Origin: Candidatus Cetobacterium colombiensis
Lineage (GTDB): Bacteria; Fusobacteriota; Fusobacteriia; Fusobacteriales; Fusobacteriaceae
Direction: 5' to 3'
NCBI RefSeq assembly: GCF_033962415.1
Contig: NZ_JAVIKH010000010.1
Coordinates: 1 to 64,000, forward strand
Length of the DNA: 64,000 bases
Shown here: piece after piece, positions 26,188 through 35,007 of the stretch
Layout: every line of letters starts with the position of its first letter
How positions within the stretch are numbered: position 1 is the stretch's first letter
The notes under the pieces: model-generated
Seen by the model: only the letters and a program-made list of their open reading frames with translations
The model's database searches: none
What the model was told of the DNA's origin: nothing
Position numbers and translations under genes: made by a program

Positions 26188-26607
26188 TTACTTTCCACAA
26201 CATTTTTTATATTTTTTTCCTGATCCACAAGTACAAGGATCATTTCTTCCAATCTTTTCATCTTTTACTATAGTTCCTTGAAGAGGTAACCATCCATGAT
26301 AAAACCATTGTCCATCTTTTTTTACAAATTTGCTCTTTTCATGATGAACTACTAACTCTCCATTCTCTTTATAAGAAGCTTTAAACTCTACGATTCCTTC
26401 TGAATCTTCTTCTTGTCCTGCTTCAGTTGATACAATTTCTAGACCTAACCACTCTGAATTTAAAGCCCATTTTCTTGTCTCTTCTACATCCATATCCTCT
26501 TTAGTTTCTGGATGATGAGTTTCTACTATAAATTCTATGTTTCCATTTTCAAATGCATTGTATCTTGCTCTCATTAGTTCTTCAGCAGTTTTAAAATTAT
26601 TCTTCAT
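26188..26607 (-). CDS. YchJ-type protein with SEC-C zinc motif
   Basis: 139 residues. The main part (about 5-115) is an NTF2-like fold typical of YchJ/UPF0225 ([12 protein letters not shown] at the start, [15 protein letters not shown] near 95). The end is a SEC-C motif, [20 protein letters not shown], which binds zinc as in SecA. Role unknown. ATG behind GAGGAG, overlapping the upstream gene by 11 nt. Part of the long cluster after nadE. Confidence 0.85.
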   Translation of the reverse strand: MKNNFKTAEELMRARYNAFENGNIEFIVETHHPETKEDMDVEETRKWALNSEWLGLEIVSTEAGQEEDSEGIVEFKASYKENGELVVHHEKSKFVKKDGQWFYHGWLPLQGTIVKDEKIGRNDPCTCGSGKKYKKCCGK

Positions 26608-26989
26608 TTTGTTTTAGCTCCTCTACTTTTTTTAATACCTCTAGCTCTTTTTCAATCTTTTTTACTTTTTTGTAAATTTCATTTATTCTAAATTCTAAAG
26701 AATTTAGAATCCAAAATTGGAAATGACTTGCTCTTTGTGATTCATAAAACATCCAAATTAACTTTATTACACCAAATAAAATAGCTACTTGAACTGCCAA
26801 GCTTGGAGTAATTCTATTGAAAACTCCACCTAAAATTAATAAAGCTGCTATTATTATAATTAAAAGAGTATTTACAATTTTATTCTGTTTACTATTTGAT
26901 CCACCTATCTGACCTACTATATTTCTAATTCTCTCTTTTTCTTTCTGAAACTCTTGTAGCTCTTCTCTTAATTGTTCTTCCCCTCTCAA
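26597..26989 (-). CDS. Small two-helix membrane protein, 130 aa, TTG start
   Basis: No family recognised. A charged N-terminal helix (1-30, [18 protein letters not shown]) precedes two membrane segments (about 42-60, [17 protein letters not shown], and 68-85, [17 protein letters not shown]). The C-terminal 40 residues look like a coiled coil ([22 protein letters not shown]). There is no ATG before the second membrane segment. AAGGAGG is 7 nt upstream of a TTG at 26989, which is taken as start; a TTG at 26995 is too close. Between nadE and the SEC-C gene. Confidence 0.7.
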   Translation of the reverse strand: MRGEEQLREELQEFQKEKERIRNIVGQIGGSNSKQNKIVNTLLIIIIAALLILGGVFNRITPSLAVQVAILFGVIKLIWMFYESQRASHFQFWILNSLEFRINEIYKKVKKIEKELEVLKKVEELKQNEE

Positions 26990-27011
26990 ATTCAATCCTC
27001 CTTATCTTCGC

Positions 27012-27836
27012 TTATACTCCCCAATCTCTCGGATATCTAAACTCTCTTCCTATTGTTCTTGTTGATATTTTTCCAATTAAAGGAAGTTTTCTTTTATACT
27101 GAGACATTTTTATCTTCCAAATAATTTTATTTATAACTTCCTCTGGATAACCTGCTTTTATAATCTCTTCTTTTTTCTCTCTTTCATCTATTAGAGAATA
27201 TAAAATTTCATCAGCTAATTTATATGAAAATCCTAATTCACTCTCATCAGTTTGTCCTTCCCATAAATCAGCACTAGGTTTTTTATCAATTAATGCTTGA
27301 GGTACTCCCATATGCTTTGATAATTCCCAAACCTGTGTTTTATATAAGTCTCCAATTGCATTTATTGCCGATGCTGCATCTCCAAACTGAGTGCTATATC
27401 CCAATAACATCTCTGTTTTGTTAGACGTTCCTAAAACTAATGCTTTTTCCTTAGCTGAATAATCAAATAGAATACACATTCTCTCTCTTGCCATTCTATT
27501 TCCTTTTCTTAAACCGTCCATATCTGGATTCATTTGAAAATATGGTTCAACCATAGGTGTTATTTCAATTAATTCTGATTTTATTCCTAAATCTTCTACA
27601 ACTAGTTTTGCATGTTCAACACTTTCTTTACTAGATGATTTGTAAGGCATTAGTATTCCTAAAACATTTTCAGGTCCAAAAGCTTTTGCTGCTAAATAAG
27701 CCACTAAAGCTGAGTCTATTCCTCCTGATAATCCAAGAACAACTTTAGAAAATCCAACTTTATTAGCTTCTTCTTTTAAAAAATTAACTAGTATATCTTC
27801 TACTAAATTTAAATCTAAATCTAATCTGCAACTCAT
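27012..27836 (-). CDS. nadE: NAD+ synthetase, ammonia-dependent type
   Basis: It amidates nicotinate adenine dinucleotide to NAD+. The PP-loop [10 protein letters not shown] is near residue 37; [19 protein letters not shown] near 138 and [18 protein letters not shown] near 185 are family motifs. 274 residues and no N-terminal glutaminase domain, so it uses free ammonia. ATG behind AGGAG. It follows rbgA by 11 nt. Confidence 0.96.
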   Translation of the reverse strand: MSCRLDLDLNLVEDILVNFLKEEANKVGFSKVVLGLSGGIDSALVAYLAAKAFGPENVLGILMPYKSSSKESVEHAKLVVEDLGIKSELIEITPMVEPYFQMNPDMDGLRKGNRMARERMCILFDYSAKEKALVLGTSNKTEMLLGYSTQFGDAASAINAIGDLYKTQVWELSKHMGVPQALIDKKPSADLWEGQTDESELGFSYKLADEILYSLIDEREKKEEIIKAGYPEEVINKIIWKIKMSQYKRKLPLIGKISTRTIGREFRYPRDWGV

Positions 27837-27847
27837 CTTTAATTCTC

Positions 27848-28744
27848 CTACTTATATAAGTTTTTAATCTCTTCAGCTATATCCATATCTAAACCAAATT
27901 TACCTAACTTACAAGCTCTATAATCTCTTAACAAAGTATATGTTGCTTGTTGAACATTTAAATTTCCACCTTTTTGTAGCATATTCATTCTTAAGGCAAT
28001 TGATTCTATTATTGCTCCACTTACTTGCTCAAAATCCTCTTCTAAAAGTTTATATTTATCTTTTAAAACTTGTTTTTTTCCCATCTTTAGCATTTTTTCA
28101 ATTAAAACACAAGCTACTTCATCTATTGGAAGTATTTCATCTCTGATAGCTCCTGTTATTGCTAAATTATACCCAACTTCTTGGTTTTCAAATTTTGGCC
28201 ATAAAATTCCTGGAGTATCCAACAATTCTAAACCTTCTTTTATTCTAATCCACTGTTTTCCTCTTGTGAAACCTGGCTTGTTTCCTACACCAGCACTATT
28301 TTTTCCAACAATTCTATTGATTAATCTTGATTTTCCAACATTTGGAATTCCAGCTACCATTAATCTTGTATTAACTTTTCTCAAACCTTTTTTTAGTAGT
28401 TTTTCTTTTTTCTCTTTTGATACTTTATCAATTATTGTATAAAGAGTTTTTATATTAAATCCAGTTTCTGCAGATAATTCTAAAACCTCATCTGCAAAGT
28501 TATTTTCTTTGAAAAACTTTTTCCAGAAATTTATTTCTTCTTTAGTTACTAAATCAGATTTATTTATTACAATTACTCTCTTTTTATTTTTTGCAAAACC
28601 AGCTATATCAGGATTTTTACTTGATAAAGGTATTCTTGCATCTACAACTTCAAGAACAATATCTATTAATGGCATATTCTCCTTTATTAAGTCTTTTGTT
28701 TTTTTCATATGCCCTGGATACCAGTTAATTTTTGTCATCGACAT
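27848..28744 (-). CDS. rbgA: Ribosome biogenesis GTPase RbgA (YlqF)
   Basis: A GTPase needed for late 50S assembly in B. subtilis. The circularly permuted motif order is clear: G4 NKSD (near 61), G1 [12 protein letters not shown] (near 132), G3 DTPGIL (near 178). The start [10 protein letters not shown] is the RbgA signature, and the C-terminal domain follows. 298 residues. ATG after GAGGTG. It is 12 nt downstream of rsmI. Confidence 0.95.
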   Translation of the reverse strand: MSMTKINWYPGHMKKTKDLIKENMPLIDIVLEVVDARIPLSSKNPDIAGFAKNKKRVIVINKSDLVTKEEINFWKKFFKENNFADEVLELSAETGFNIKTLYTIIDKVSKEKKEKLLKKGLRKVNTRLMVAGIPNVGKSRLINRIVGKNSAGVGNKPGFTRGKQWIRIKEGLELLDTPGILWPKFENQEVGYNLAITGAIRDEILPIDEVACVLIEKMLKMGKKQVLKDKYKLLEEDFEQVSGAIIESIALRMNMLQKGGNLNVQQATYTLLRDYRACKLGKFGLDMDIAEEIKNLYK

Positions 28745-28756
28745 CTTTCATCACCT

Positions 28757-29422
28757 CTATTTTTCATTACCCTTTATCAAAAGAACTATTTCTCCTTTTA
28801 TAGGATTTTTCGATAATTTTTCTATTAATTCAGTTGTTGTTCCTCTTAATATTTCCTCATAAATCTTAGTAATTTCTCTCACTATAACAACTTCTCTTAC
28901 TCCGATAAATGTTTCTATATCTCTCAATGTTTTTTCTATTCTGTGAGGAGATTCAAATATAACTATTGTTCTTTCCTCTGTTGCTAAAGATTTCAAAAGT
29001 GTTTGTCTTCCTTTTTTCTTAGGTAAAAACCCTTCAAAACAAAATCTTCTTGTTGAAATCCCTGCAACTGATGCTGCTGCAGTCATTGCACTTGGTCCAG
29101 GAATTGGAATAACTCTTATTCCTCTTTTTAATGCTTCATCTACTACTTCAAATCCTGGATCTGATATACAAGGAGTTCCAGCATCTGTTACCAATGCTAT
29201 TTTGTTTCCATTTTCTAACATATTTGCAATATTAGAAACTTGATGCATTTTTGTATGTTCATCATATCTATATACAACTTTTTCTATTCCTAAATGATTT
29301 AATAATTTTTTTGTCACCCTTGTATCTTCAGCGAAAACAAAATCTACCTCTTCAAAAGTTTTAATAGCTCTTAAAGTTATATCATCTAAATTTCCTATAG
29401 GTGTTGCTACTATATAAAGCAT
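28757..29422 (-). CDS. rsmI: 16S rRNA 2'-O-ribose C1402 methyltransferase RsmI
   Basis: It methylates the ribose of C1402 in the decoding centre, using SAM. Motifs: LYIVATPIGNLDDIT at the start, FAEDTRVTKKLL near 30, TDAGTPCISDPG near 79, IPGPSAMTAA near 107 and FESPHRIEKTL near 155. 221 residues, without the longer C-terminal domain seen in E. coli (286 aa). ATG behind GAGGTAAG. The cognate N4-methylase RsmH is not in this window. Confidence 0.95.
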   Translation of the reverse strand: MLYIVATPIGNLDDITLRAIKTFEEVDFVFAEDTRVTKKLLNHLGIEKVVYRYDEHTKMHQVSNIANMLENGNKIALVTDAGTPCISDPGFEVVDEALKRGIRVIPIPGPSAMTAAASVAGISTRRFCFEGFLPKKKGRQTLLKSLATEERTIVIFESPHRIEKTLRDIETFIGVREVVIVREITKIYEEILRGTTTELIEKLSKNPIKGEIVLLIKGNEK

Positions 29423-29442
29423 GTCTTACCTCATTTCTCGTC

Positions 29443-30720
29443 TTATTTTTTTTCTAAAAGCTTATTCATTTCTTCTACTGCTTTATCTAATTGAATATCT
29501 CCCTTAGAAATAATTTTCTTAGCTTCCTCTTCTCCCTTTACTTCCTTTATAATTTCGTTTCTATTTTCTTTAGTTTCCTCTTCATTTACATTTGTAACGA
29601 ATCCATTAAAGAATAAGAAATCATCCTTCTCTTCTACTAAAATATCTGGTTCGATTCCTTTTCCATGAATAGAAACGCCACTTGGAGTATAGTATTTAGC
29701 TATTGTTAATTTTATCCCATCTCCATCTGGTAAAGGTAACAATGTTTGAACACTTCCTTTTCCAAAAGATTTCTCTCCTATCAAAGTACCTCTTTTATAA
29801 TCTTTTATTGCTCCAGAAACAATTTCAGATGCTGATGCACTTCCTTCATTTATTAAGACTATCAATGGAAAATCACCAAAATATTTCCCTTCTCTATATG
29901 CGATTTCCTCTTCTCCTGTTTTCCCTTTTGTACTTACTATTTTCCCTTCAGGTATAAACATTGATGATATTTTTACTGCTTGACCTAAAGATCCACCTGG
30001 ATTACTTCTTAAATCAAGAATTATTCCTTTAGCACCTTTTTTCAATAGTCCCTCTAAATCTTTACGAACATCTTTATAAACATCTTCCCCAAATTGTGTT
30101 AATCTTAAATAGCCAATATCTTTACCTATCATCTTGCTTTTTACATATTTTAATTCAATAATTGATCTTTTTAATTCAACGTCTTTTGTTTCTTTTGCTT
30201 CTTCTCTATAAACTGTAAGTTTTACTGAAGTTCCTGGTTCACCCTTTAATTTTTTTACGCTTTGTTCACTCGTTAACTTATAAGTGCTTTCACCATCAAT
30301 AGCTATAATTTTATCTTTAGCTCTTATACCAGCTAAATAAGCAGGTGTATCTTCTATTGGTGACACTACTATTAAAGGCTCATCAGCTTTCTTTTGAATA
30401 ACCATTCCTACTCCAGCATATTTCCCTTCGATATCTTCTTTAAAACTTTCTAACTCTTCTTTAGTAAAGTAATTCGAATGAGGGTCATCTAGAGATTCCA
30501 TCATCCCTTTTAATGCTCCTTGCATTAAAGTTGTGTTTGTTGGATCTTTTTCTGCTCCCACATGATTTTCCTTTATAATATTCATTATGTCAGAAAGTTC
30601 TTTTAATTCCTTTATATTTGAAATGAATCCATTATCTACAGAATATGATGGCACCGCATTAATAATCATAACTCCAGATAAAAATAGTGCTACTCCAGTA
30701 TTTCTTAACAGTTTTATCAT
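29443..30720 (-). CDS. ctp: Carboxy-terminal processing protease (S41 family)
   Basis: Exported serine protease that trims or degrades envelope proteins. Signal peptide or anchor (VALFLSGVMIINAVPSYS, to about 27), PDZ domain (about 95-175, with GVGMVI and AYLAGIRAKDKIIAIDGE) and S41 domain with catalytic Ser in EGSASASEIV (near 295) and Lys in IGEKSFGKGSVQT (near 320). 425 residues. ATG behind GGGAGGAG. It overlaps tlyA by 4 nt. Confidence 0.94.
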   Translation of the reverse strand: MIKLLRNTGVALFLSGVMIINAVPSYSVDNGFISNIKELKELSDIMNIIKENHVGAEKDPTNTTLMQGALKGMMESLDDPHSNYFTKEELESFKEDIEGKYAGVGMVIQKKADEPLIVVSPIEDTPAYLAGIRAKDKIIAIDGESTYKLTSEQSVKKLKGEPGTSVKLTVYREEAKETKDVELKRSIIELKYVKSKMIGKDIGYLRLTQFGEDVYKDVRKDLEGLLKKGAKGIILDLRSNPGGSLGQAVKISSMFIPEGKIVSTKGKTGEEEIAYREGKYFGDFPLIVLINEGSASASEIVSGAIKDYKRGTLIGEKSFGKGSVQTLLPLPDGDGIKLTIAKYYTPSGVSIHGKGIEPDILVEEKDDFLFFNGFVTNVNEEETKENRNEIIKEVKGEEEAKKIISKGDIQLDKAVEEMNKLLEKK

Positions 30721-31523
30721 ATGGCTCCTCCCAAGTTCTTTCCTAGCTTTACAACTGATTCTATGTTAATATGAGAATCTTCCTCTCCTATCTCAAATAA
30801 TGAGATATATTCAACATTTCCTTTTGTACCTGTTATTGGTGAAAAATCTAGAGCCTTTAATCTTAACCCAGACTTTTTAGCTTCTTCTATAACCATTTCT
30901 ATTGCCATTATGTGTTTTTTACTATCTTTTACAATTCCGCCCTTTTCAATATTTTCTTTTCCTACTTCAAATTGCGGTTTTATTAATGCCATTAATTTAG
31001 TATCTTCTTTAAAAAATTTAATTAAATGCTCTATTACCTTTGTTATGGAAATAAAAGAAACATCCATAACTATATAATCTACTTTTTCGTTATCTAGCTC
31101 ATCTAATGTTAAATCTTTTATATGCGTATTTTCTAAAGATTTTACTTTCTCATTACTTCTTAATTTCCAATCTAATTGATTTGTTCCAACATCTACTGCA
31201 TATACAAAAGAAGCTCCATTTTGAAGAGAACAATCTGTAAATCCACCCGTTGATGACCCTACATCAAGAACTCTTTTTCCTTCTAAATTTAAATTAAATA
31301 CGCTTATGGCTTTTTCTAATTTTAGGCCTCCACGGCTTACATATTTGCAAGCATCTCCTTTAACTCTAATTATAGGTTCTTCATCTATCTTTATAGATGT
31401 TCCAGGCTTATCTATTTTTTTATCATTTATTATAACTAAACCTGCCATAATAGCTCTTTTTGCTTTTTCTCTAGTTTCATAAAAACCTTTTTCAACTAAT
31501 AGAACATCTACTCTTTCTTTCAT
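30717..31523 (-). CDS. tlyA: TlyA-family rRNA 2'-O-methyltransferase
   Basis: S4 RNA-binding domain (1-60, ERVDVLLVEKGFYETREKAK) followed by an FtsJ-type methyltransferase domain with the SAM-binding VLDVGSSTGGFTDCSL near 85 and DVSFISI near 155. In mycobacteria TlyA methylates 16S C1409 and 23S C1920; the same role here is by homology. 268 residues. ATG after GAAGGA. In many bacteria it sits beside dxs, as here with one HD gene between. Confidence 0.93.
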   Translation of the reverse strand: MKERVDVLLVEKGFYETREKAKRAIMAGLVIINDKKIDKPGTSIKIDEEPIIRVKGDACKYVSRGGLKLEKAISVFNLNLEGKRVLDVGSSTGGFTDCSLQNGASFVYAVDVGTNQLDWKLRSNEKVKSLENTHIKDLTLDELDNEKVDYIVMDVSFISITKVIEHLIKFFKEDTKLMALIKPQFEVGKENIEKGGIVKDSKKHIMAIEMVIEEAKKSGLRLKALDFSPITGTKGNVEYISLFEIGEEDSHINIESVVKLGKNLGGAI

Positions 31524-32353
31524 TAATTTCCTTCCTTCTCAAAAATCTTATCATCTTCTAAATAATTTAATAGTGGATTTTCTAAAATAAGATTTTCAAA
31601 TCCTAATCTATCCACAGCTTTTATTAATTTCTCAGTTTCTCTAACTCTTTTTGTAAAGAAATCATCTCCAATTGGAATTTTTTTCTTACTTTTATAGTAT
31701 CCTAATAACTGTTTCGTATTTTTTAATCTTAACTCATGTTTTGCTCTTTTTAGACGATCTTTAATGACACCAGTAGTGCAATTAAACTTCTTAGCTACAT
31801 CATCTATATTCATACCTTCACTCATAAGTTTTAAAATTTTATCTGCACCAATAGGATTTATTCTATGATACTTAGCTGAATACATATCAGCTCTATGAAC
31901 AATATGAGCTTCCTTTGTATTTGGCTGTATTTTTCCCCATTTTCCATGATGAGAAATAACTATGTGTGTTATATTTTTCTTGATTTTATCTACAATCTTT
32001 AAATTAAGAGTCTCTTCTATTTCAGATAAAACTCTTTCAGCTTCTTTTATTATATATTCAGGTTTTTTTATCATCATTTGTGAATGAGAAAGTTTTTCAT
32101 CAGCTTTTCTAATGCTTCCTTTACTCAAATCATGTATTATTACACCTACAACAATTGAAAAAAATTCAACTCTTTCTCTTGCTTCTCTTAAATCTCTAAA
32201 ATCTCTTCTTATCTCTTCAAACGATATTTTTAAAACATCATATGTATGAGTAGTTACTTTAACACCTTGATCATCATGATGATCTAAATCTAAAACCATT
32301 TCATGGTTTAATAGAAGTTTTATAAACTTCAGTGCATTACTATTTTTCGCCAT
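31523..32353 (-). CDS. HD-domain protein with embedded helix-turn-helix, 276 aa
   Basis: HD-type metal ligands are visible in THTYDVLK (near 36), VIIHDLSKGS (near 72), HIVISHHGKWG (near 127) and HRADMYSAKYHRI (near 148). Residues about 165-200 (IDDVAKKFNCTTGVIKDRLKRAK) look like a helix-turn-helix. The C-terminal part is not recognised. Probably a phosphohydrolase acting on a nucleotide or signal molecule, but no substrate can be named. The ATG at 32353 follows GAGGGT at 7 nt; a TTG 15 nt earlier overlaps that site. It overlaps dxs by 14 nt and touches tlyA. Confidence 0.75.
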   Translation of the reverse strand: MAKNSNALKFIKLLLNHEMVLDLDHHDDQGVKVTTHTYDVLKISFEEIRRDFRDLREARERVEFFSIVVGVIIHDLSKGSIRKADEKLSHSQMMIKKPEYIIKEAERVLSEIEETLNLKIVDKIKKNITHIVISHHGKWGKIQPNTKEAHIVHRADMYSAKYHRINPIGADKILKLMSEGMNIDDVAKKFNCTTGVIKDRLKRAKHELRLKNTKQLLGYYKSKKKIPIGDDFFTKRVRETEKLIKAVDRLGFENLILENPLLNYLEDDKIFEKEGN

Positions 32354-34163
32354 TAATGCTACCCTCAATTCTCTCTATTAGTTTTTTACCTCTTAGACAA
32401 TAATCCTCTAACAGTATATTTCTTGATCCGTGAGGTATTGCTACACTATCTAAAGCTATTATATTTATATTAATTTCCATTTTTTTCTCATTTAAAAATC
32501 TTAATATTTCATCACCAAATCCACCTCTTTCGTATCCATCTTCAAAGGTGAATATATTTTCATATTTTGAAAATTCATTGAATATAAAATTTTCATCTAA
32601 AGGTCTTATTGATGAACAACTTACTATTGTTCCATCTAACCCTTTTTTAAAAAGTTCTTTTTCTATATCTAAAATCTCTTTTAGCATTGCTCCTGTCGCT
32701 AAATAAAGATTCTTTTTTCCTTTTTTTATCTCTCTCCATCTTCCTATTTCAAATGGTTCAAGTATATTTTCATCTAACTCGAAAGCTTTGCCTCTTGGAA
32801 ACCTTATTACTAGAGGTCCTTTTTCATAGTTTTTAGAAAAGTCTATCATCTGTTCTAATTCTTTTCCTGTTGTTGGAGCTAAAACTTTATAATTTGGCAT
32901 AGTTAAAAACATATTGATATCATGAATTCCTTGATGAGTTTTTCCATCTTCTCCTACAATTCCTGCACGATCTACTACAAATCTAACTGGTAAATTTTGT
33001 AGTCCAACATCATGTATCATCTGATCTAGTGCTCTTTGGAAAAATGTTGAATATATTGCTATATAAGGTTTTTTCCCAGATATTGCTAATCCCGCTGAAA
33101 AAGTAACTGCATGACCTTCTGCTATTCCAACATCAACACATCTATTTTCAAATTTATTTTGAAACTCTCCTAAACCAGTTCCTTTAACCATTGCAGCCGA
33201 TACGGCAAATATATCCTCATCTTTTTCTGCCAATTTTACTAATGTTGAACCAAAAATGTTAGAATATGTTTTTCCTCCAGATTCTACTTCTCCTGTTTCT
33301 GGATTAAATGGAGATATGCCATGAAATTTTTCCTTATTTTCCTCTGCTAACTGATATCCTTTTCCTTTTTCTGTTTTTACATGAATAAAAACTGGACCTT
33401 CCATCTCCTTAGCTACAATTAATGTTCTTATCAACTCTTCTAAATTGTGACCATCAATTACACCTAAAAATTGATATCCTAGCATCTCTGATATGCTCGA
33501 TGGTAAAAAAAATTGTTTTACAGAGTGTTCTATTCTTTCTAATACACTCTTTACCTGATTTCCAACTTTACCTTTACTTATTGCACTTCTAACATCTTTT
33601 CTTATACTCATATAAGCATTGCTTAACATTAATTTTCCAAAAAATTTTGATAATGAGCCTACATTTTTTCCTATAGACATCTCATTATCATTTAAAATTA
33701 CTATTAAATTTTTTATATTTTCACCAATATTATTTAGAGCTTCTAAAGAATGCCCATTTGCTATAGAAGCATCTCCTATAACCACAATAACTTTACTATT
33801 TGGATTAGCCTTTGCTATTCCCGCTCCTGCTGAAAGAGCACTTCCTGCATGTCCAGCTATAAAGAAATCAAAATTACTTTCCTTAGGATCTGAAAATGGT
33901 CCTAAGCCACCTTTTGTTCTTAAAGTATTGAACTTCTCTTTTCTTCCAGTTAGTAATTTATAAACGTACGATTGATGTCCCACATCAAATAATAATTTAT
34001 CTTTTGGTAAATCAAAAACTTCTACGATTGATTGCGTTAATTCTACTACTCCTAAATTTGGTGCTAAATGTCCACCATTTTTACTCGTAATTTCAATTAA
34101 CGTATCTCTTATCTCCTGACTTTCTTTTTGTAACTTATTAATATATTCTTTATCTACCCTCAT
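32340..34163 (-). CDS. dxs: 1-deoxy-D-xylulose-5-phosphate synthase
   Basis: First MEP-pathway enzyme: pyruvate plus glyceraldehyde 3-phosphate to DXP with thiamine diphosphate; also feeds thiamine and pyridoxal synthesis. ThDP motif VIGDASIANGHSLEALNN then NDNEMSIGKNVG (near 128-165), FDVGHQSYVYKLLTG near 63, catalytic Glu in DVGIAEGHAVTFSAG near 350 and RFVVDRAGIVGEDGKTHQG near 405. 607 residues, a little shorter than usual. The ATG at 34163 is 8 nt after AAGGA; the ATG 9 nt upstream overlaps that site. Confidence 0.96.
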   Translation of the reverse strand: MRVDKEYINKLQKESQEIRDTLIEITSKNGGHLAPNLGVVELTQSIVEVFDLPKDKLLFDVGHQSYVYKLLTGRKEKFNTLRTKGGLGPFSDPKESNFDFFIAGHAGSALSAGAGIAKANPNSKVIVVIGDASIANGHSLEALNNIGENIKNLIVILNDNEMSIGKNVGSLSKFFGKLMLSNAYMSIRKDVRSAISKGKVGNQVKSVLERIEHSVKQFFLPSSISEMLGYQFLGVIDGHNLEELIRTLIVAKEMEGPVFIHVKTEKGKGYQLAEENKEKFHGISPFNPETGEVESGGKTYSNIFGSTLVKLAEKDEDIFAVSAAMVKGTGLGEFQNKFENRCVDVGIAEGHAVTFSAGLAISGKKPYIAIYSTFFQRALDQMIHDVGLQNLPVRFVVDRAGIVGEDGKTHQGIHDINMFLTMPNYKVLAPTTGKELEQMIDFSKNYEKGPLVIRFPRGKAFELDENILEPFEIGRWREIKKGKKNLYLATGAMLKEILDIEKELFKKGLDGTIVSCSSIRPLDENFIFNEFSKYENIFTFEDGYERGGFGDEILRFLNEKKMEININIIALDSVAIPHGSRNILLEDYCLRGKKLIERIEGSINGEK

Positions 34164-34174
34164 TTTTTCCATCC

Positions 34175-34636
34175 TTAAGCTTGAATATACCCTTTAAATA
34201 CAAAGGCCACAACCACTCCCAATATAGCTCCTACTAAAACCTCTAAAGGACTGTGTCCTAAAAGTTCTTTTAGTTTTTCATCATGTAATTTTTCTCCAAT
34301 TTTTGCTGCAAACCGATCTAGCAAAGTATTTAAAAGTCCTGCATGTTTTCCAGCTGCTCTTCTAATTCCTGCAGCATCGTACATTACCACCCCTGCTAAG
34401 ACAAAAGAAATAGCAAATATTGTACTTTGTGTTCCATGAGCTAAACCTATCGCTGTACTCAATGATGCCATAGTTGAAGAGTGGGAACTCGGCATACCCC
34501 CAGTTTCAAAAATTCTTTTCATATTTAATTTTTTATCAATAAATATTGTAGTCACAACTTTATAAAACTGGGCTATAAACCAAGCTATAAATACTACATC
34601 TAGAATTCTATTTCCTAAAATTATTCCTTTTTCCAT
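34175..34636 (-). CDS. Divergent PAP2-family membrane protein (DUF212, YuiD-like)
   Basis: 153 residues with about four membrane segments (near 10-30, 55-72, 75-90, 130-150). The family signature GGMPSSHSSTMASLSTAIGL is at 46-65 and RRAAGKHAGLLN near 92. Relatives are thought to be lipid phosphatases but the role is unproven. ATG after GTGGGGA. It precedes dxs by 11 nt, so an isoprenoid-phosphate link is possible (inference). Confidence 0.85.
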   Translation of the reverse strand: MEKGIILGNRILDVVFIAWFIAQFYKVVTTIFIDKKLNMKRIFETGGMPSSHSSTMASLSTAIGLAHGTQSTIFAISFVLAGVVMYDAAGIRRAAGKHAGLLNTLLDRFAAKIGEKLHDEKLKELLGHSPLEVLVGAILGVVVAFVFKGYIQA

Positions 34637-34662
34637 AGTTTCCCCACTCTCTTTTTATATTT

Positions 34663-34971
34663 TTATTTTACTGCTTTTAATTCTAGTGAAATTGTTGGTT
34701 TATCTTGATTTTCTTTATAGAAAATTATAGTTCTTCCTATAATTCCAACTACTTCTGCTTCTATAGCATCTGCTATTTCATAAGCTACATCATTTTTATT
34801 AACTTCTGAATTTTGAAGAATTTTAACTTTTATAAGTTCTCTTGGTGTTAATGCTTCTAAAACTCCTTGTGCTAAAGTTTCTGAAAATCCTTCTTTCCCT
34901 ATTCTAAATATTGGCTCTAAATTGTGAGCTCTCTTTCTTAAAAATGCTCTTTTTTTGCTTGTTAAACTCAT
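34663..34971 (-). CDS. yhbY: YhbY-type RNA-binding protein (CRM domain)
   Basis: 102 residues forming one CRM domain. The start LTSKKRAFLRKRAHNLEPI and IGKEGFSE (the GxxG-type RNA loop) and LIKVKILQNS are typical. YhbY binds pre-50S particles in E. coli. ATG behind AGAGGAGAG. It lies between RNase J and the PAP2-related gene. Confidence 0.92.
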   Translation of the reverse strand: MSLTSKKRAFLRKRAHNLEPIFRIGKEGFSETLAQGVLEALTPRELIKVKILQNSEVNKNDVAYEIADAIEAEVVGIIGRTIIFYKENQDKPTISLELKAVK

Positions 34972-35007
34972 TTTCTCTCCTCTTTTCTCTTATTAAATAT
35001 AATAATT

